This document shows positions 1 to 9,756 of a DNA stretch of 15,398 nt, piece by piece. The DNA lies in contig JAFTJJ010000050.1 of the NCBI GenBank assembly GCA_017456465.1, positions 1 through 15,398 on the forward strand, read 5' to 3'. Every line of letters begins with the position of its first letter. The stretch's first letter is position 1. The position numbers were made by a program, and so were the translations under genes. This DNA is from Clostridia bacterium (lineage in GTDB: Bacteria > Bacillota > Clostridia > Christensenellales > UBA1242). Below the pieces are notes generated by a model that had not been told where the DNA came from, searched no databases, and saw only the letters and a program-made list of their open reading frames with translations.

Positions 1-1
1 C

Positions 2-3000
2 GCAGATAACTACACAATCAATGTGGTTCCTGGAACACTCACGATCAATCAAATTTCTTATACAGCGCCAAGTGTTGAATGGGAAGTTTCAAATGGAACA
101 ATCAAAGCAACTTGGGGCAGTGTTGAAACAATCGGTAATGCGACAGTAAGCTATAAGGTTACACTTTACCGTGATGAAGCGGTGGCTGGATCTTATGAAG
201 GAACAGCTCTTGAAAAAGACTTTACAGCAGAGATTAGAAATGCAGAAACTGCAACTTACACATTCACAGTTGAAGTTAAATCTGCTCAAAGCAACAACGT
301 TGCGGGCGTGACAGCAACATCTGAAGAACTTGATGCAATCAAAGTAACAGTGAATTATGCAAAAGTTGCTGAAAATGGTCAAACAGCTCTTGACAAGAAT
401 GCAAATGATGCAATCACTGCTACAATTAACGGTGCAAGTTCTTATGTGATGGTTGAAGGCGAAAGTGCAACAATTACAACAGCGCGCACTGGAACAGGTT
501 ATACATTTGCTGGATGGAATGTTGAAGGTCTTGACACAGCAACTGCAACTCTTGCATTTGCAAAAGCAACAGAAAGTGTTGTTGCAACATGGAAGAGAAA
601 CGCAGTTTCCCTTGCTGAGAAGACTCTCACAACAACATATGGAACAGCTGGAAGCTTGACATTTGCGGAAGCAACAAATGGATCTGGAAGCTATACTTAC
701 TCAATTTCTGATGAAGCAAACTTTGTGTTTGATTCTGCAAACAGAACAATCACAACAAAAGCAACAACACCTGCTGACACTTACAGTGTGACAGTAACAG
801 TGCTTGACACAAAGACAGGTGCAACAACAACAGCTGTGATGACAATCACAGTGACACCAGCAACATTTGTGATCGCAAACGTTGCATGGAATGGAACAAC
901 TGCAAACTGGTCAGTTGCTGAAATTGGTGGTGTTGGCGTTGAGTCTTACACAATTGAACTCATGAAGAATGGTTCAGTAATCGAATCTGCAACAAAGACT
1001 GGTGTAACAACAACACAACAAAGCTTTGATGCAGAAATCAGAGCTGCTGGAACTGGAACATACACATTCAAGGTTACAGCAATCTCTGAAGACGCTGATA
1101 ATGTTAACGGAAATAATGCAACATCGTCTGGACTTGCGGCAACTCATGTAACAATGGGTGTTGAAAAGAGTGGCGATGGAGACATCACAGCAAAAATCAA
1201 TGGTCTTGCAGAATACACAATGATCAATGGCGAAAGCGCAACAATCACAACAGTTCTTGACGGAACAGGTTATACATTTGCTGGTTGGAGCAATGGGGTT
1301 ACATACACAACAGAGACTGAAGATGATGTAACAACAGTAACTTCAACATTGAGCTTTGCAAAAGCTGCAGAAACAATCACAGCAGACTGGAGCAGAAACG
1401 AAATTGCTCTTGCTGAGAAGACTCTCACGACAACATATGGAACAGCTGGAAGATTGACATTTGCGGAAGCATCAAATGGATCTGGAAGCTATACTTACAG
1501 AATTTCATCTGTTGAACCTGCAGAAGTGACAATCTCTCTTGCAAGCAGAACACTTTCAACAACAACTGCAACACCTGTTGGAACATACAAGATTACTGTT
1601 GAAGCAACAGATACAATCACACTTGACACAGTTGAAACTGAAATGACAATCACAGTGGGCAAGGCAACATTTGCAAACCCAAGCAATCTTGCATGGGATG
1701 ATGAGAATCTTGGACGTGCAACATGGACAGGAACTCAAACAATTGGAAATGTTGGAATTGGTAGTGATCAAGTGATTTACACTGTTGTCCTCAAGGGTGG
1801 TGCATCAGACATCACTGTCACAACAGACAGCACCTACTTCGACTTTGCAAGCGAGCTTGTGGAGAAAGTTGGAACTTATACATTCACCGTTCAAGTGACA
1901 AGCACAAATGCAAATGTGAACAGCAGTGCAGTTGTGACTGGCACAGACGAAATCAACACTGTGAGTGTGACAGCCACAGCTGATGTTGATCAAGGATCAG
2001 GCACTGCAACAGTAACAATCAACAATAATGGAACAACATATGTTGCAATTGTTGGTGAAACACTTGACCTTGCGACAGAAGTTACTAATTATGCAAAAGC
2101 TTATGACCTTGTGACTTGGACAGTTACAAGCGGAACTGCAACTCTTGGTGATGCAAACAAGGCAAATGCAACAGTGAAGATCACTGGAAACACTGCAGTT
2201 GCTGTCAAGGCAACATGGAAGGCAGATAACCTTACATTCAGCCCAAGCATGGAAGGCGTTGATTACACCGCAATTTATGGAACAGCTGAATCTTGGGGCT
2301 TCAATGCTGCAACAGGTGGTTCAGAAGACTACACATACACAATTGCAAACAGCAATTACACAATTGATTCTGCAAACAGAAAAATTGGCACAAAGGCAAC
2401 GACAACAGTTGCTCAAAGTGCAACAGTGACAATCACTGTGACAGATAATGTTACAGGAAAAACTGCAACAGGTAATGTTGCAATCAAAGTGAACAAAGCT
2501 GCACTCACAGTGACAGCAAACGATCTTGAACTTGTGTTCGGTACAGATTCAGAGAACAGCAACAATGGAATCAAATCATTTGATGGTCTCAAGAACGGCG
2601 ACACAATCGCAGCAAGTGCAATCACATACACAGTTTCTGGATGGGAAGCAACTTCAAACTTCCACAGAAGTGTTGAAGATTACACAATCACACCAGTGGT
2701 TGCAGAACAAGCAAACTACACAGTTTCAGTTGTTGCTGGAACACTCACAATCACAGAAGCAAAACTTGACCCTGCAAGCGGTCTTGCTTGGACGGGTGTG
2801 GGAGTTGCAACATGGACAGCTCCTGCTGCAATTGCCGGAATTGGCTCAAGTAATTATATCGTTAAACTTTACAAAGATGGTGAGACTGGCGCAGTTGCAA
2901 CACATGACGATGTGACAGGCACAACAACATCATTTGCTGATGAAATCAGAGAAAATGGCGCGGGAACATATTACTTCACAGTAACTGCAGTTTCTGCAAA

Positions 3001-6000
3001 TCCAACAAATGTTCAAAATAGTGATGAGTCACTTAAGAACACAACTGGACTTGTTGCAGTTAATGTGACAGTGACAGCAACAAAGACTGCTGGAACAGGC
3101 GTTGCAACAGCAACAATCAACAACAATGGAACAACATATGTTGCAATTGTTGGTGAAAGCGGAATCGCTCTTTCAACAAGCATTAATCCATCAGCAGCTT
3201 ACAGCAGCGTTAAATGGACAACTTCAAGCAATGCAAGCATCACAAACTCAACAAGTGCAACTGATGCAACTCTTGCAGTCAGTGGCAATGAAAATGTAAC
3301 AGTAACTGCAACATGGACAGCAAAAACCTTCACAGTTACACTCACTGCTGGAAGAGGTATTGATGAAACTAAGTTTGATGGAGCTGGATCTTATGTCTAT
3401 GGCGACCAAGTAACTGTTTCTGCAGATGTTCTTGATGGATATGATGCAAGCACAATTGTTTGGTCTGGAGATAAGACAGCTGCAACATTCACAATGCCTG
3501 CTGCAGATGTTGAAATGAGTGCATCTGCAACTCCATTCACATATCACCTTGTGTTTGAAGAAGAGAATAACACTAATGACACAGATGTTGCTGACAAGAC
3601 ATTCACAGTTGAAACAGTAACATTCTCACTCAGTGAAGTTCCAACCAAAGCTGGTTATGACTTTGCTGGATGGTTCACTGCTGCAACAGGTGGAACACAA
3701 GTGACACAAGTTGCGAAAGGAACACATGATGACATCACTGTTTATGCTCATTGGACAGCAGAAACTGTCACAATCACAGCTATTGCTGGTGTGAAGGTTG
3801 AACTTCGCAATGGAAGCGGAACAGTGACAGGCACAACAAATGGCGCTGTGACAACATTCACAGGTGCTCTTTCTGGAGCATATGAAATCTGGGCATCTCC
3901 ATATGTTGTTAACGCAACAGGATCATCAGATCTTCTTAAAGTTGGAACAGTGACAGTTGTGAACAACAACAAAAATGCTGTTGAAGCAACAATCACATAT
4001 GTTGAAGAAGACATTGTTCGTGACGGAAGCATTGATTCTGTCACATACGAAACAATCACAGTTGGTTCAGGATCAATCACAGTTGGAACTGATCTCAGTT
4101 ATCCAATGATTGTTTCTGGTGCAACAGTGAAAGCAAGCGTTACACTCAAAGCAGGTTACAACACATCAGAAATTGCTTGGGTGAATGCAACACAAGTCGA
4201 AAATGACAAATCAACTGCAACATTCACAGTTCCATCTGGTGGTGTTCAGGTATCTGCAAAAGCGGACAGCATTTTGATTGAATCTCCACAATACAAGACA
4301 GGAGTTTATGGTCAAGATTACAGCTGGACACTCAAAACACCAACATCACCAACAGGTGTAAACTTCACTTATGCAATAAGCGGTGGAACACATGCTGCGA
4401 AATTCAGTTTGAATGGAACAACAATTTCAACATCTGAAACATTGGCTGTTGGAACTTACACATTCAATGTTCTTGTGAAGGCTTATAGTGGAGACACAAG
4501 CAATGAAGACAACTACACAGGTGCAAACACAACAGTAACTGTGACTGTGACAATTTCTGCAAACACATTTGATGTGCCAACAACAAATACATTTGTTGCA
4601 AATGACACAAACAGTGACGGCACATTTGACACCCTCGAAGCAACATGGAACGCTGTTGCATCAATTGGAGGAATTGATCCAACATACACTGTAATTGTTT
4701 ACAGAGGAACAAATGAAGTTACAAGACAAACAGGAATTGTTGGAACAACAGCAATATTCAATGCTGAATTCAATGCTGACATCATTGATCAAGCTGGAGC
4801 TTACACATTCAAAGTTATTGCAGTATCTTCAGATGCAGACGTAAACAGCAGTGCTGCATCAGCAAGCTCAACTGCGATCAATGCTTACACTGTGACAGTA
4901 ACTAGAGACACAACAAGCATTGATTCAGTTGTAATCACAAACAACAATTCAACAACATATGTTGCAATTGCTGGAGAAGAAGTGACTGTGACAGCAACAG
5001 CAAAAGCAGGTTACACATGGGGAACATGGGACAATGGCGAAAATGCAAATCCATACACATTCACAGTGTCTGCAAATGTAAGCCTCAAGGCAAGTGCAAC
5101 TGCTGACACAGACACAGTTTATAAAGTTGAAGTTTATGTTCAAGACACAGCTGGAGCATATCCTGCAACAGCAAATAAGACAATTTCATACACAGGAACA
5201 ACAGCAGAACCTGCATCAATCAATTATGCTGATGCGCTCGAAAAAGCTGGTTATGCAGCTGCTGGATTCACAAAGAACACAGCACATGCAAACACTGTTG
5301 ACAATGTGGCAATTGCTGGTGATGGTTCAACAGTTCTTAAAGCTTACTACACAAGAAACAAATTTGCTGTGACCCTCAACAAGGGAACAGGCATTGCAAG
5401 CGTGACTGGAGCTGGTTCATACTATTACGGTGCAACCGTAAGCGTAAGCGCGACAGCTGCTGCTGGATACAACGCTTCAACAATTGTTTGGTCTGGAGAC
5501 AAGACATCTGCAAGCTTCACAATGCCTGCAAGTGCAGTAACAATGACTGCAAGTGCAACAGAAACACAACTCACATGGGCTGATCAAACATTCAGTGGAA
5601 CATATGGTGAAACCCATGTATGGACAAACTTTGTTCTTCCAACAAATGGAAACGCAAATGAGACATACACATATGCATTCAGCAACACAGCATTCTCATT
5701 GAACAACAACAAAGCTTTGGTTGTTGCTTCTGATATCGGTGCTGGAACATATGAATTCACAGTAACCGCAACAGCTTCAACTAACGCAAACAAGATGATT
5801 AATGTGACTGTGACAATCGAGAAAGCGGATCAAACAATCACAGTGACTGGTGCAACGGGCCTTAAATATAATGGTTCAGCACAAACACTTGTGACAGTGA
5901 CAGGACTTAAAGAAACACCAACATTGTCTTATACTGGAGCATACACCAACATGGCTGGAAATGTGACGGCATGGACAGCTGCTGCGACAGCAACAAATGC

Positions 6001-9000
6001 TGGTACTTATAAGATTAGAGTAACAGCCGCTGAGACAGCAAACTACAATGCTGTAACTTCAGCTGAAGTGACAGTAAGTATTGCAGCAAAAACAGATGCA
6101 GCAGTCATAATCACAATCGACGACGATGATTTCGTTTATGACGGAAATGTCAAGAGTCTCGATGAAGATAGGATTAGTGTTACAATCGGCGACAGTGCTG
6201 TTGACTACACAATCAATTCTGGTCGTGAGGGAACAAATGCTGGAACATTTACACTTAATGTGACAATTAATTCAAACAATTACTATGGCAAAACAGCAAC
6301 TCAAACTTGGAGTATTGCAGCTGCTAAGTACACAACACCTGCAAGTCTTGCATGGACACTCGGAGTTGCAAGCTGGACACCTGCAACACGTCAAATAATT
6401 GGAGATCATACTGTTGCGCATTATCTTGTTCAACTTCTTGATTCAAACAACACACCTGTTGCAATTTGGGTTGGTGGAACAAACAAGGGAACAAGCACAA
6501 CAACAACATCAAATACATTTGACTTTACTGAAAGCATCAGAAAAGCAGGAGCTGGAACATACAAATTCACAGTTCAAGCAATTGCTCCAAGTGGACAAGA
6601 AAATGTCACAAGCAGTGCAACTGCAACATCTTCTGCTCAATATGCTTACAGCATCAATGTGACACCAGGAACAGGAATTACTTCTGTCAAAGTTGACAAC
6701 AACAATTCAACATCATATGTTGCAATCAAGGGTGAAAGTGTGACTGTGAGAGCAACAGTGAAAACTGGATATGCATGGAGCAAGTGGAGCAATAATGCAA
6801 CAGCAAATCCATACACATTCACAGCTTCTGCAAATGTAAGCCTCACAGCAAGTGCTTCACTTGACAGTTATACAATTACTTATGATCTTGCTGGTGGAAC
6901 AGTTGCGATAGCAAACCCAGAATCTTACACTGTTGAGACCGCAAGCTTCACACTCAACAATCCAACAAGAAATGGTTATACATTCGCAGGTTGGACAGGA
7001 ACAGGAATTTCTGGAACATCAACAAGTGTGACAATTGCCAAGGGCTCGACTGGAACCAGAAGCTATACAGCGACATGGACAGCAGAGTCATATGCAATCA
7101 CATATGATCTTGCTGGTGGTTCACTTGAGAGTGGAAAGACAAACCCAGCATCTTACACTGTTGAGACCGAAAGCTTTACACTCAACAATCCAACCATGAC
7201 AGGTTACACATTTACAGGTTGGACAGGAACAGGCTTAAGTTCAGCAACAATGACAGTGACAATTGCCAAGGGTTCAACTGGAAACAGAAGCTATACAGCG
7301 ACATGGACAGCAAATAAAATTTCACTTGCTGAGAAGTCTGCAACAACAACATATGGAACAGCAGTAAGCTTGACAGTTGAAGCGACAGGGGGAACTGGAA
7401 GCTATCAATACATGATTAGAGGAAAAAATCCTTCAGAAGCGACAATTACTCTAATGGGCAATGTAATTTCAACAACAAGCGAAACACCTGCTGGAACGTA
7501 CAAAATTACTGTATATGCAGAAGATATGATAAGTGGCGAGGACGCCACTGCTGAGATGACCATCACAGTGAACGCAAAGAATACTGGATTGACAATTTCT
7601 GCAACGCTTCCAACATTCACTTATGATGGACAAGCACACAGTGTGGGAACTGGAAATGTTTCTGTTGTCTTGAAAGACGGATCAACAACAATTGATTCAT
7701 CTAAGTACACATTTGCTGTGGCAGCATCAACTGCAAGCAATGGTGCAATAAGTGCAACAAATGCAGGAACATATAGGGTGACAATCACTGTTTCTGGAAA
7801 CTACAGTGCAAGTGCGGACTTCACATGGACAATCAACAAAGCTAAGTTCGCGACTCCGACAAACCTTGCGTGGTCAAACGGAACAGCAAGTTGGACAGGA
7901 ACGAGAACAATTGGTGGTGTGACAGGAAATTATCAAGTTGCTCTCAATGGAACAATTATTGAAACAATTTCAGGAACTTCTATTGATTTGACAAACAATA
8001 TTAAGGCTGCAGCTGGAACATATACATTCTCTGTGACAATCATCAGTTCAGACACAGACAATGTTGAAAGCAGTGCAACTGCAACATCTTCTGCACAATA
8101 CACTTACAGTGTAACTGTGGCAGCAGGAACAGGAATTACTTCTGTCAAGATTGACAACAACAATTCAACATCATATGTTGCAATCAAGGGTGAAAGTGTG
8201 ACTGTGAGAGCAACAGTGAAAACTGGATATACATGGAGCAAGTGGAGCAATAATGCAACAGCAAATCCATACACATTCACAGCTTCTGCAAATGTAAGCC
8301 TCACAGCAAGTGCAACAGCCCTCACATTCAATGTGACAGTTAACCAATTTGTGGTTTATGGAAGTTCATCAACTCTTGCATCAAGTGGAACATCAGTTTG
8401 GCTCGATGCTGCAGGTGGAAACACTGCGACAAGGGGAGACATTTTCCCAAGCCTTGTTGGTGGAACAATCACAGTAAACAATGGATCGCTTTCAACAAGC
8501 TCAACCACACACACTGTGACTGGAACAACTGATGCAGGAACAGCAATCGTTGCGACTGCAAACACAGGATTCACATTTGTTGGTTGGTTCACAAAGAACA
8601 TTGGAGACTACACAGCTGACAATGTTGGAACTCCAGCAAGCGAAAGCAATCCTTATGCTGTGAATTATGCAAACAATGGTCTCGTTCTTTACGCACTCTT
8701 TGAGGCAAACACTTACAATGTGACAGTTAATTACAATGGTGGTGGAATCATTGATTCAAGCAACAACATTGTGGAAACTGCAAGCAACAAGACAGCGTCT
8801 GGACTCATCTATGGTGTACATTACAACATTGATGACATTTGGGGAACACCATACCGCAGAGGTTACAGTGCAACTGGTCTTGGAACAAGCACAACAACAG
8901 CGACATACCTTGATGACGACAAATCAACAACTGGTGATGTTTACAATGTGACATCAACAAATGGTGGAGATCCTGTGACACTCTATGTTGTTTGGGCTGA

Positions 9001-9688
9001 GCAAGCCGTTTGGGTTGACGCATTCACAAGTGCTGGAAAAGTTGACCGCACATTCAATGACGGAATCAACTACTTTGCAACCATGGATTTGGCTCTTGCT
9101 GCAATCAATGCATCAATCACCAATAATTCAAGTGATGATGCAAGCGTATTCAACATTTATGTGAAGGATTCAGCGACAGAATCTGCTGCAACAATTACTG
9201 AAGCAGCAATCCCAGCCACAGAAGCAACTTACAGAATTGCTTCTGGAAACACAATCAACTTCATGGAAGGAACAATCTTTGTGAAGAGTAGTGATGTGAC
9301 ATTCACAATCGAAGGAACTCTCAGCATCAATAGTGGTGTGACATTTGATCTTTCTGGATCTGTTGGAACACTCTTCAATGTTGCAAACGGTGGAAAACTC
9401 ATCATGGGTGAAGACACAACCCCTGATGACACGACAGACTCTGCGTATGCTGGACCAACAATCACTGGTGCAAATGCAGCTGGAACAGCAACCGAGATGA
9501 CAGGCACAGGTGCTTACCTCATCAATGGTGTGAGTGGATCAACAATTGAGATCTATGGAACAACATTCTCATGGATCAGCACTGACAGTGGTGTCATCCG
9601 TTCAACTGACGGAACACTCAAAGTCAAAGGTTGTACGTTCGAAAGCAACACTGGTGACAACATCACTGTTGACGGAGCGACAGCATAA
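2..9688 (+). CDS. Giant modular repeat surface protein (5'-partial)
   Basis: The frame is open from base 2 to a TAA at 9686-9688 (3228 visible residues) and continues off the left edge. The GTG at 23 is internal: the codons before it complete the end of an MBG-like module (NYTINVVPGTLTI), so the true start and any signal peptide lie outside. Modules recur in order: seven Fn3-like units (near 56, 860, 1663, 2762, 4560, 6326 and 7841), each followed by a divergent InlB-type unit with GYTFAGW or GYTWSKWSNN cores, then often an Ig-like unit starting with a TTYGT-type motif (near 610, 1405, 2226, 4275, 5570 and 7316). MBG-like modules lie near 2495, 5820, 6090 and 7580, and Listeria-Bacteroides-type repeats near 3541 and 6869-7318. 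It is very rich in Thr, Ala, Asn and Val; I noticed only one Cys, near the C-terminus. No LPXTG, membrane segment or SLH domain is visible. A cell-surface, adhesin or stalk role is inferred; the ligand is unknown. Confidence 0.93.
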   Translation, partial: ADNYTINVVPGTLTINQISYTAPSVEWEVSNGTIKATWGSVETIGNATVSYKVTLYRDEAVAGSYEGTALEKDFTAEIRNAETATYTFTVEVKSAQSNNVAGVTATSEELDAIKVTVNYAKVAENGQTALDKNANDAITATINGASSYVMVEGESATITTARTGTGYTFAGWNVEGLDTATATLAFAKATESVVATWKRNAVSLAEKTLTTTYGTAGSLTFAEATNGSGSYTYSISDEANFVFDSANRTITTKATTPADTYSVTVTVLDTKTGATTTAVMTITVTPATFVIANVAWNGTTANWSVAEIGGVGVESYTIELMKNGSVIESATKTGVTTTQQSFDAEIRAAGTGTYTFKVTAISEDADNVNGNNATSSGLAATHVTMGVEKSGDGDITAKINGLAEYTMINGESATITTVLDGTGYTFAGWSNGVTYTTETEDDVTTVTSTLSFAKAAETITADWSRNEIALAEKTLTTTYGTAGRLTFAEASNGSGSYTYRISSVEPAEVTISLASRTLSTTTATPVGTYKITVEATDTITLDTVETEMTITVGKATFANPSNLAWDDENLGRATWTGTQTIGNVGIGSDQVIYTVVLKGGASDITVTTDSTYFDFASELVEKVGTYTFTVQVTSTNANVNSSAVVTGTDEINTVSVTATADVDQGSGTATVTINNNGTTYVAIVGETLDLATEVTNYAKAYDLVTWTVTSGTATLGDANKANATVKITGNTAVAVKATWKADNLTFSPSMEGVDYTAIYGTAESWGFNAATGGSEDYTYTIANSNYTIDSANRKIGTKATTTVAQSATVTITVTDNVTGKTATGNVAIKVNKAALTVTANDLELVFGTDSENSNNGIKSFDGLKNGDTIAASAITYTVSGWEATSNFHRSVEDYTITPVVAEQANYTVSVVAGTLTITEAKLDPASGLAWTGVGVATWTAPAAIAGIGSSNYIVKLYKDGETGAVATHDDVTGTTTSFADEIRENGAGTYYFTVTAVSANPTNVQNSDESLKNTTGLVAVNVTVTATKTAGTGVATATINNNGTTYVAIVGESGIALSTSINPSAAYSSVKWTTSSNASITNSTSATDATLAVSGNENVTVTATWTAKTFTVTLTAGRGIDETKFDGAGSYVYGDQVTVSADVLDGYDASTIVWSGDKTAATFTMPAADVEMSASATPFTYHLVFEEENNTNDTDVADKTFTVETVTFSLSEVPTKAGYDFAGWFTAATGGTQVTQVAKGTHDDITVYAHWTAETVTITAIAGVKVELRNGSGTVTGTTNGAVTTFTGALSGAYEIWASPYVVNATGSSDLLKVGTVTVVNNNKNAVEATITYVEEDIVRDGSIDSVTYETITVGSGSITVGTDLSYPMIVSGATVKASVTLKAGYNTSEIAWVNATQVENDKSTATFTVPSGGVQVSAKADSILIESPQYKTGVYGQDYSWTLKTPTSPTGVNFTYAISGGTHAAKFSLNGTTISTSETLAVGTYTFNVLVKAYSGDTSNEDNYTGANTTVTVTVTISANTFDVPTTNTFVANDTNSDGTFDTLEATWNAVASIGGIDPTYTVIVYRGTNEVTRQTGIVGTTAIFNAEFNADIIDQAGAYTFKVIAVSSDADVNSSAASASSTAINAYTVTVTRDTTSIDSVVITNNNSTTYVAIAGEEVTVTATAKAGYTWGTWDNGENANPYTFTVSANVSLKASATADTDTVYKVEVYVQDTAGAYPATANKTISYTGTTAEPASINYADALEKAGYAAAGFTKNTAHANTVDNVAIAGDGSTVLKAYYTRNKFAVTLNKGTGIASVTGAGSYYYGATVSVSATAAAGYNASTIVWSGDKTSASFTMPASAVTMTASATETQLTWADQTFSGTYGETHVWTNFVLPTNGNANETYTYAFSNTAFSLNNNKALVVASDIGAGTYEFTVTATASTNANKMINVTVTIEKADQTITVTGATGLKYNGSAQTLVTVTGLKETPTLSYTGAYTNMAGNVTAWTAAATATNAGTYKIRVTAAETANYNAVTSAEVTVSIAAKTDAAVIITIDDDDFVYDGNVKSLDEDRISVTIGDSAVDYTINSGREGTNAGTFTLNVTINSNNYYGKTATQTWSIAAAKYTTPASLAWTLGVASWTPATRQIIGDHTVAHYLVQLLDSNNTPVAIWVGGTNKGTSTTTTSNTFDFTESIRKAGAGTYKFTVQAIAPSGQENVTSSATATSSAQYAYSINVTPGTGITSVKVDNNNSTSYVAIKGESVTVRATVKTGYAWSKWSNNATANPYTFTASANVSLTASASLDSYTITYDLAGGTVAIANPESYTVETASFTLNNPTRNGYTFAGWTGTGISGTSTSVTIAKGSTGTRSYTATWTAESYAITYDLAGGSLESGKTNPASYTVETESFTLNNPTMTGYTFTGWTGTGLSSATMTVTIAKGSTGNRSYTATWTANKISLAEKSATTTYGTAVSLTVEATGGTGSYQYMIRGKNPSEATITLMGNVISTTSETPAGTYKITVYAEDMISGEDATAEMTITVNAKNTGLTISATLPTFTYDGQAHSVGTGNVSVVLKDGSTTIDSSKYTFAVAASTASNGAISATNAGTYRVTITVSGNYSASADFTWTINKAKFATPTNLAWSNGTASWTGTRTIGGVTGNYQVALNGTIIETISGTSIDLTNNIKAAAGTYTFSVTIISSDTDNVESSATATSSAQYTYSVTVAAGTGITSVKIDNNNSTSYVAIKGESVTVRATVKTGYTWSKWSNNATANPYTFTASANVSLTASATALTFNVTVNQFVVYGSSSTLASSGTSVWLDAAGGNTATRGDIFPSLVGGTITVNNGSLSTSSTTHTVTGTTDAGTAIVATANTGFTFVGWFTKNIGDYTADNVGTPASESNPYAVNYANNGLVLYALFEANTYNVTVNYNGGGIIDSSNNIVETASNKTASGLIYGVHYNIDDIWGTPYRRGYSATGLGTSTTTATYLDDDKSTTGDVYNVTSTNGGDPVTLYVVWAEQAVWVDAFTSAGKVDRTFNDGINYFATMDLALAAINASITNNSSDDASVFNIYVKDSATESAATITEAAIPATEATYRIASGNTINFMEGTIFVKSSDVTFTIEGTLSINSGVTFDLSGSVGTLFNVANGGKLIMGEDTTPDDTTDSAYAGPTITGANAAGTATEMTGTGAYLINGVSGSTIEIYGTTFSWISTDSGVIRSTDGTLKVKGCTFESNTGDNITVDGATA
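611..700 (+). repeat. Copy 1 of 90-bp repeat in the YGT Ig-like module
   Basis: This matches 1409-1498 with three differences by eye. The offset is 798 nt (266 codons), which is the length of one full Fn3-InlB-YGT cassette, so cassettes 1 and 2 of the window look like a whole-cassette duplication. A more diverged third copy begins near 7325 (cttgctgagaag). Confidence 0.85.
1409..1498 (+). repeat. Copy 2 of 90-bp repeat in the YGT Ig-like module
   Basis: Partner of 611-700, in the same reading frame and at the same place within its cassette. The surrounding Fn3 and InlB parts of the two cassettes are more diverged, so this core is either more constrained or was homogenised later. Confidence 0.85.
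2015..2059 (+). repeat. Copy 1 of 45-bp repeat in an InlB-like module
   Basis: Encodes TINNNGTTYVAIVGE. It is repeated at 3113-3157 with one difference by eye (aataatgg against aacaatgg). The same peptide core, NNNxTxYVAIxGE, recurs in the later InlB-like units near 4940, 6700 and 8158. Confidence 0.85.
3113..3157 (+). repeat. Copy 2 of 45-bp repeat in an InlB-like module
   Basis: Partner of 2015-2059. The offset is 1098 nt (366 codons), so recombination between the copies would keep the reading frame. Confidence 0.85.
6611..6855 (+). repeat. Copy 1 of ~245-bp near-identical direct repeat
   Basis: Covers the end of an Fn3-like unit and a complete divergent InlB unit (core GYAWSKWSNNATANPYTF). 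From 6666 to 6855 (190 bp) it differs from 8124-8313 at only three positions by eye. The part from 6611 to 6665 is more diverged but collinear. The offset is 1458 nt, exactly 486 codons. Confidence 0.9.
6869..7318 (+). repeat. Two tandem Listeria-Bacteroides-type repeats
   Basis: Two head-to-tail units of 74 and 76 residues, at 6869-7090 and 7091-7318. Both contain ITYDLAGG, SYTVET, FTLNNPT, GYTF-GWTGTG and RSYTATWTA. This is the classic InlB B-repeat/Flg_new-type pattern, a small beta-grasp-like surface module. DNA identity is high in the second half of each unit, which suggests tandem duplication. Confidence 0.85.
8069..8313 (+). repeat. Copy 2 of ~245-bp near-identical direct repeat
   Basis: Partner of 6611-6855. 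It is far more similar to that copy than to the other InlB-like units in the same protein, which implies recent duplication or gene conversion. Confidence 0.9.
9008..9688 (+). other. C-terminal beta-helix-like segment of the giant protein
   Basis: The last ~225 residues lose the Ig/InlB repeat pattern. They begin with a 'sequential residues' segment (FATMDLALAAIN) typical of the cap of pectin-lyase-like folds. Short beta-rungs follow, such as GTIFVKSSDVTFTIEGTL, SGSTIEIYGTTFSW and GTLKVKGCTFESNTGDN. The last rung resembles the C-x-F-x-x-N repeat of polymorphic outer-membrane-type proteins. Only a handful of rungs occur before the stop, few for a beta-helix. The fold is my reading of the pattern and is not proven. 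Confidence 0.55.
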
Positions 9689-9696
9689 GTCATGAT
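9669..9696 (+). promoter_or_regulatory. Possible promoter at the end of the giant gene
   Basis: TTGACG (9669-9674) is followed after 16 nt by CATGAT (9691-9696). If active, it would start an RNA near 9703 that reads through the structured region to the terminator at 9888-9928. The -35 half lies inside codons for V-D-G of the giant protein, so it may be chance. Confidence 0.2.
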
Positions 9697-9756
9697 TTTG
9701 AAGACATAATTCAAGCACATTGCTAAAATTTAATCACAAACAAGAAAAAACATTAT

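Noticed and set aside
23..25. GTG as the start of the giant protein
   Set aside because: The frame is open to base 2 and the upstream codons finish an MBG-like module, so this is an internal Val.
3748..4080. A 110-codon - strand frame, and similar antisense frames across the giant gene
   Set aside because: These are shadows of a codon-biased repetitive gene; no start signals or recognisable motifs.
611..8313. CRISPR or short tandem-repeat array
   Set aside because: Repeats are long, irregularly spaced, in frame and part of coding modules; there are no regular repeat-spacer units.
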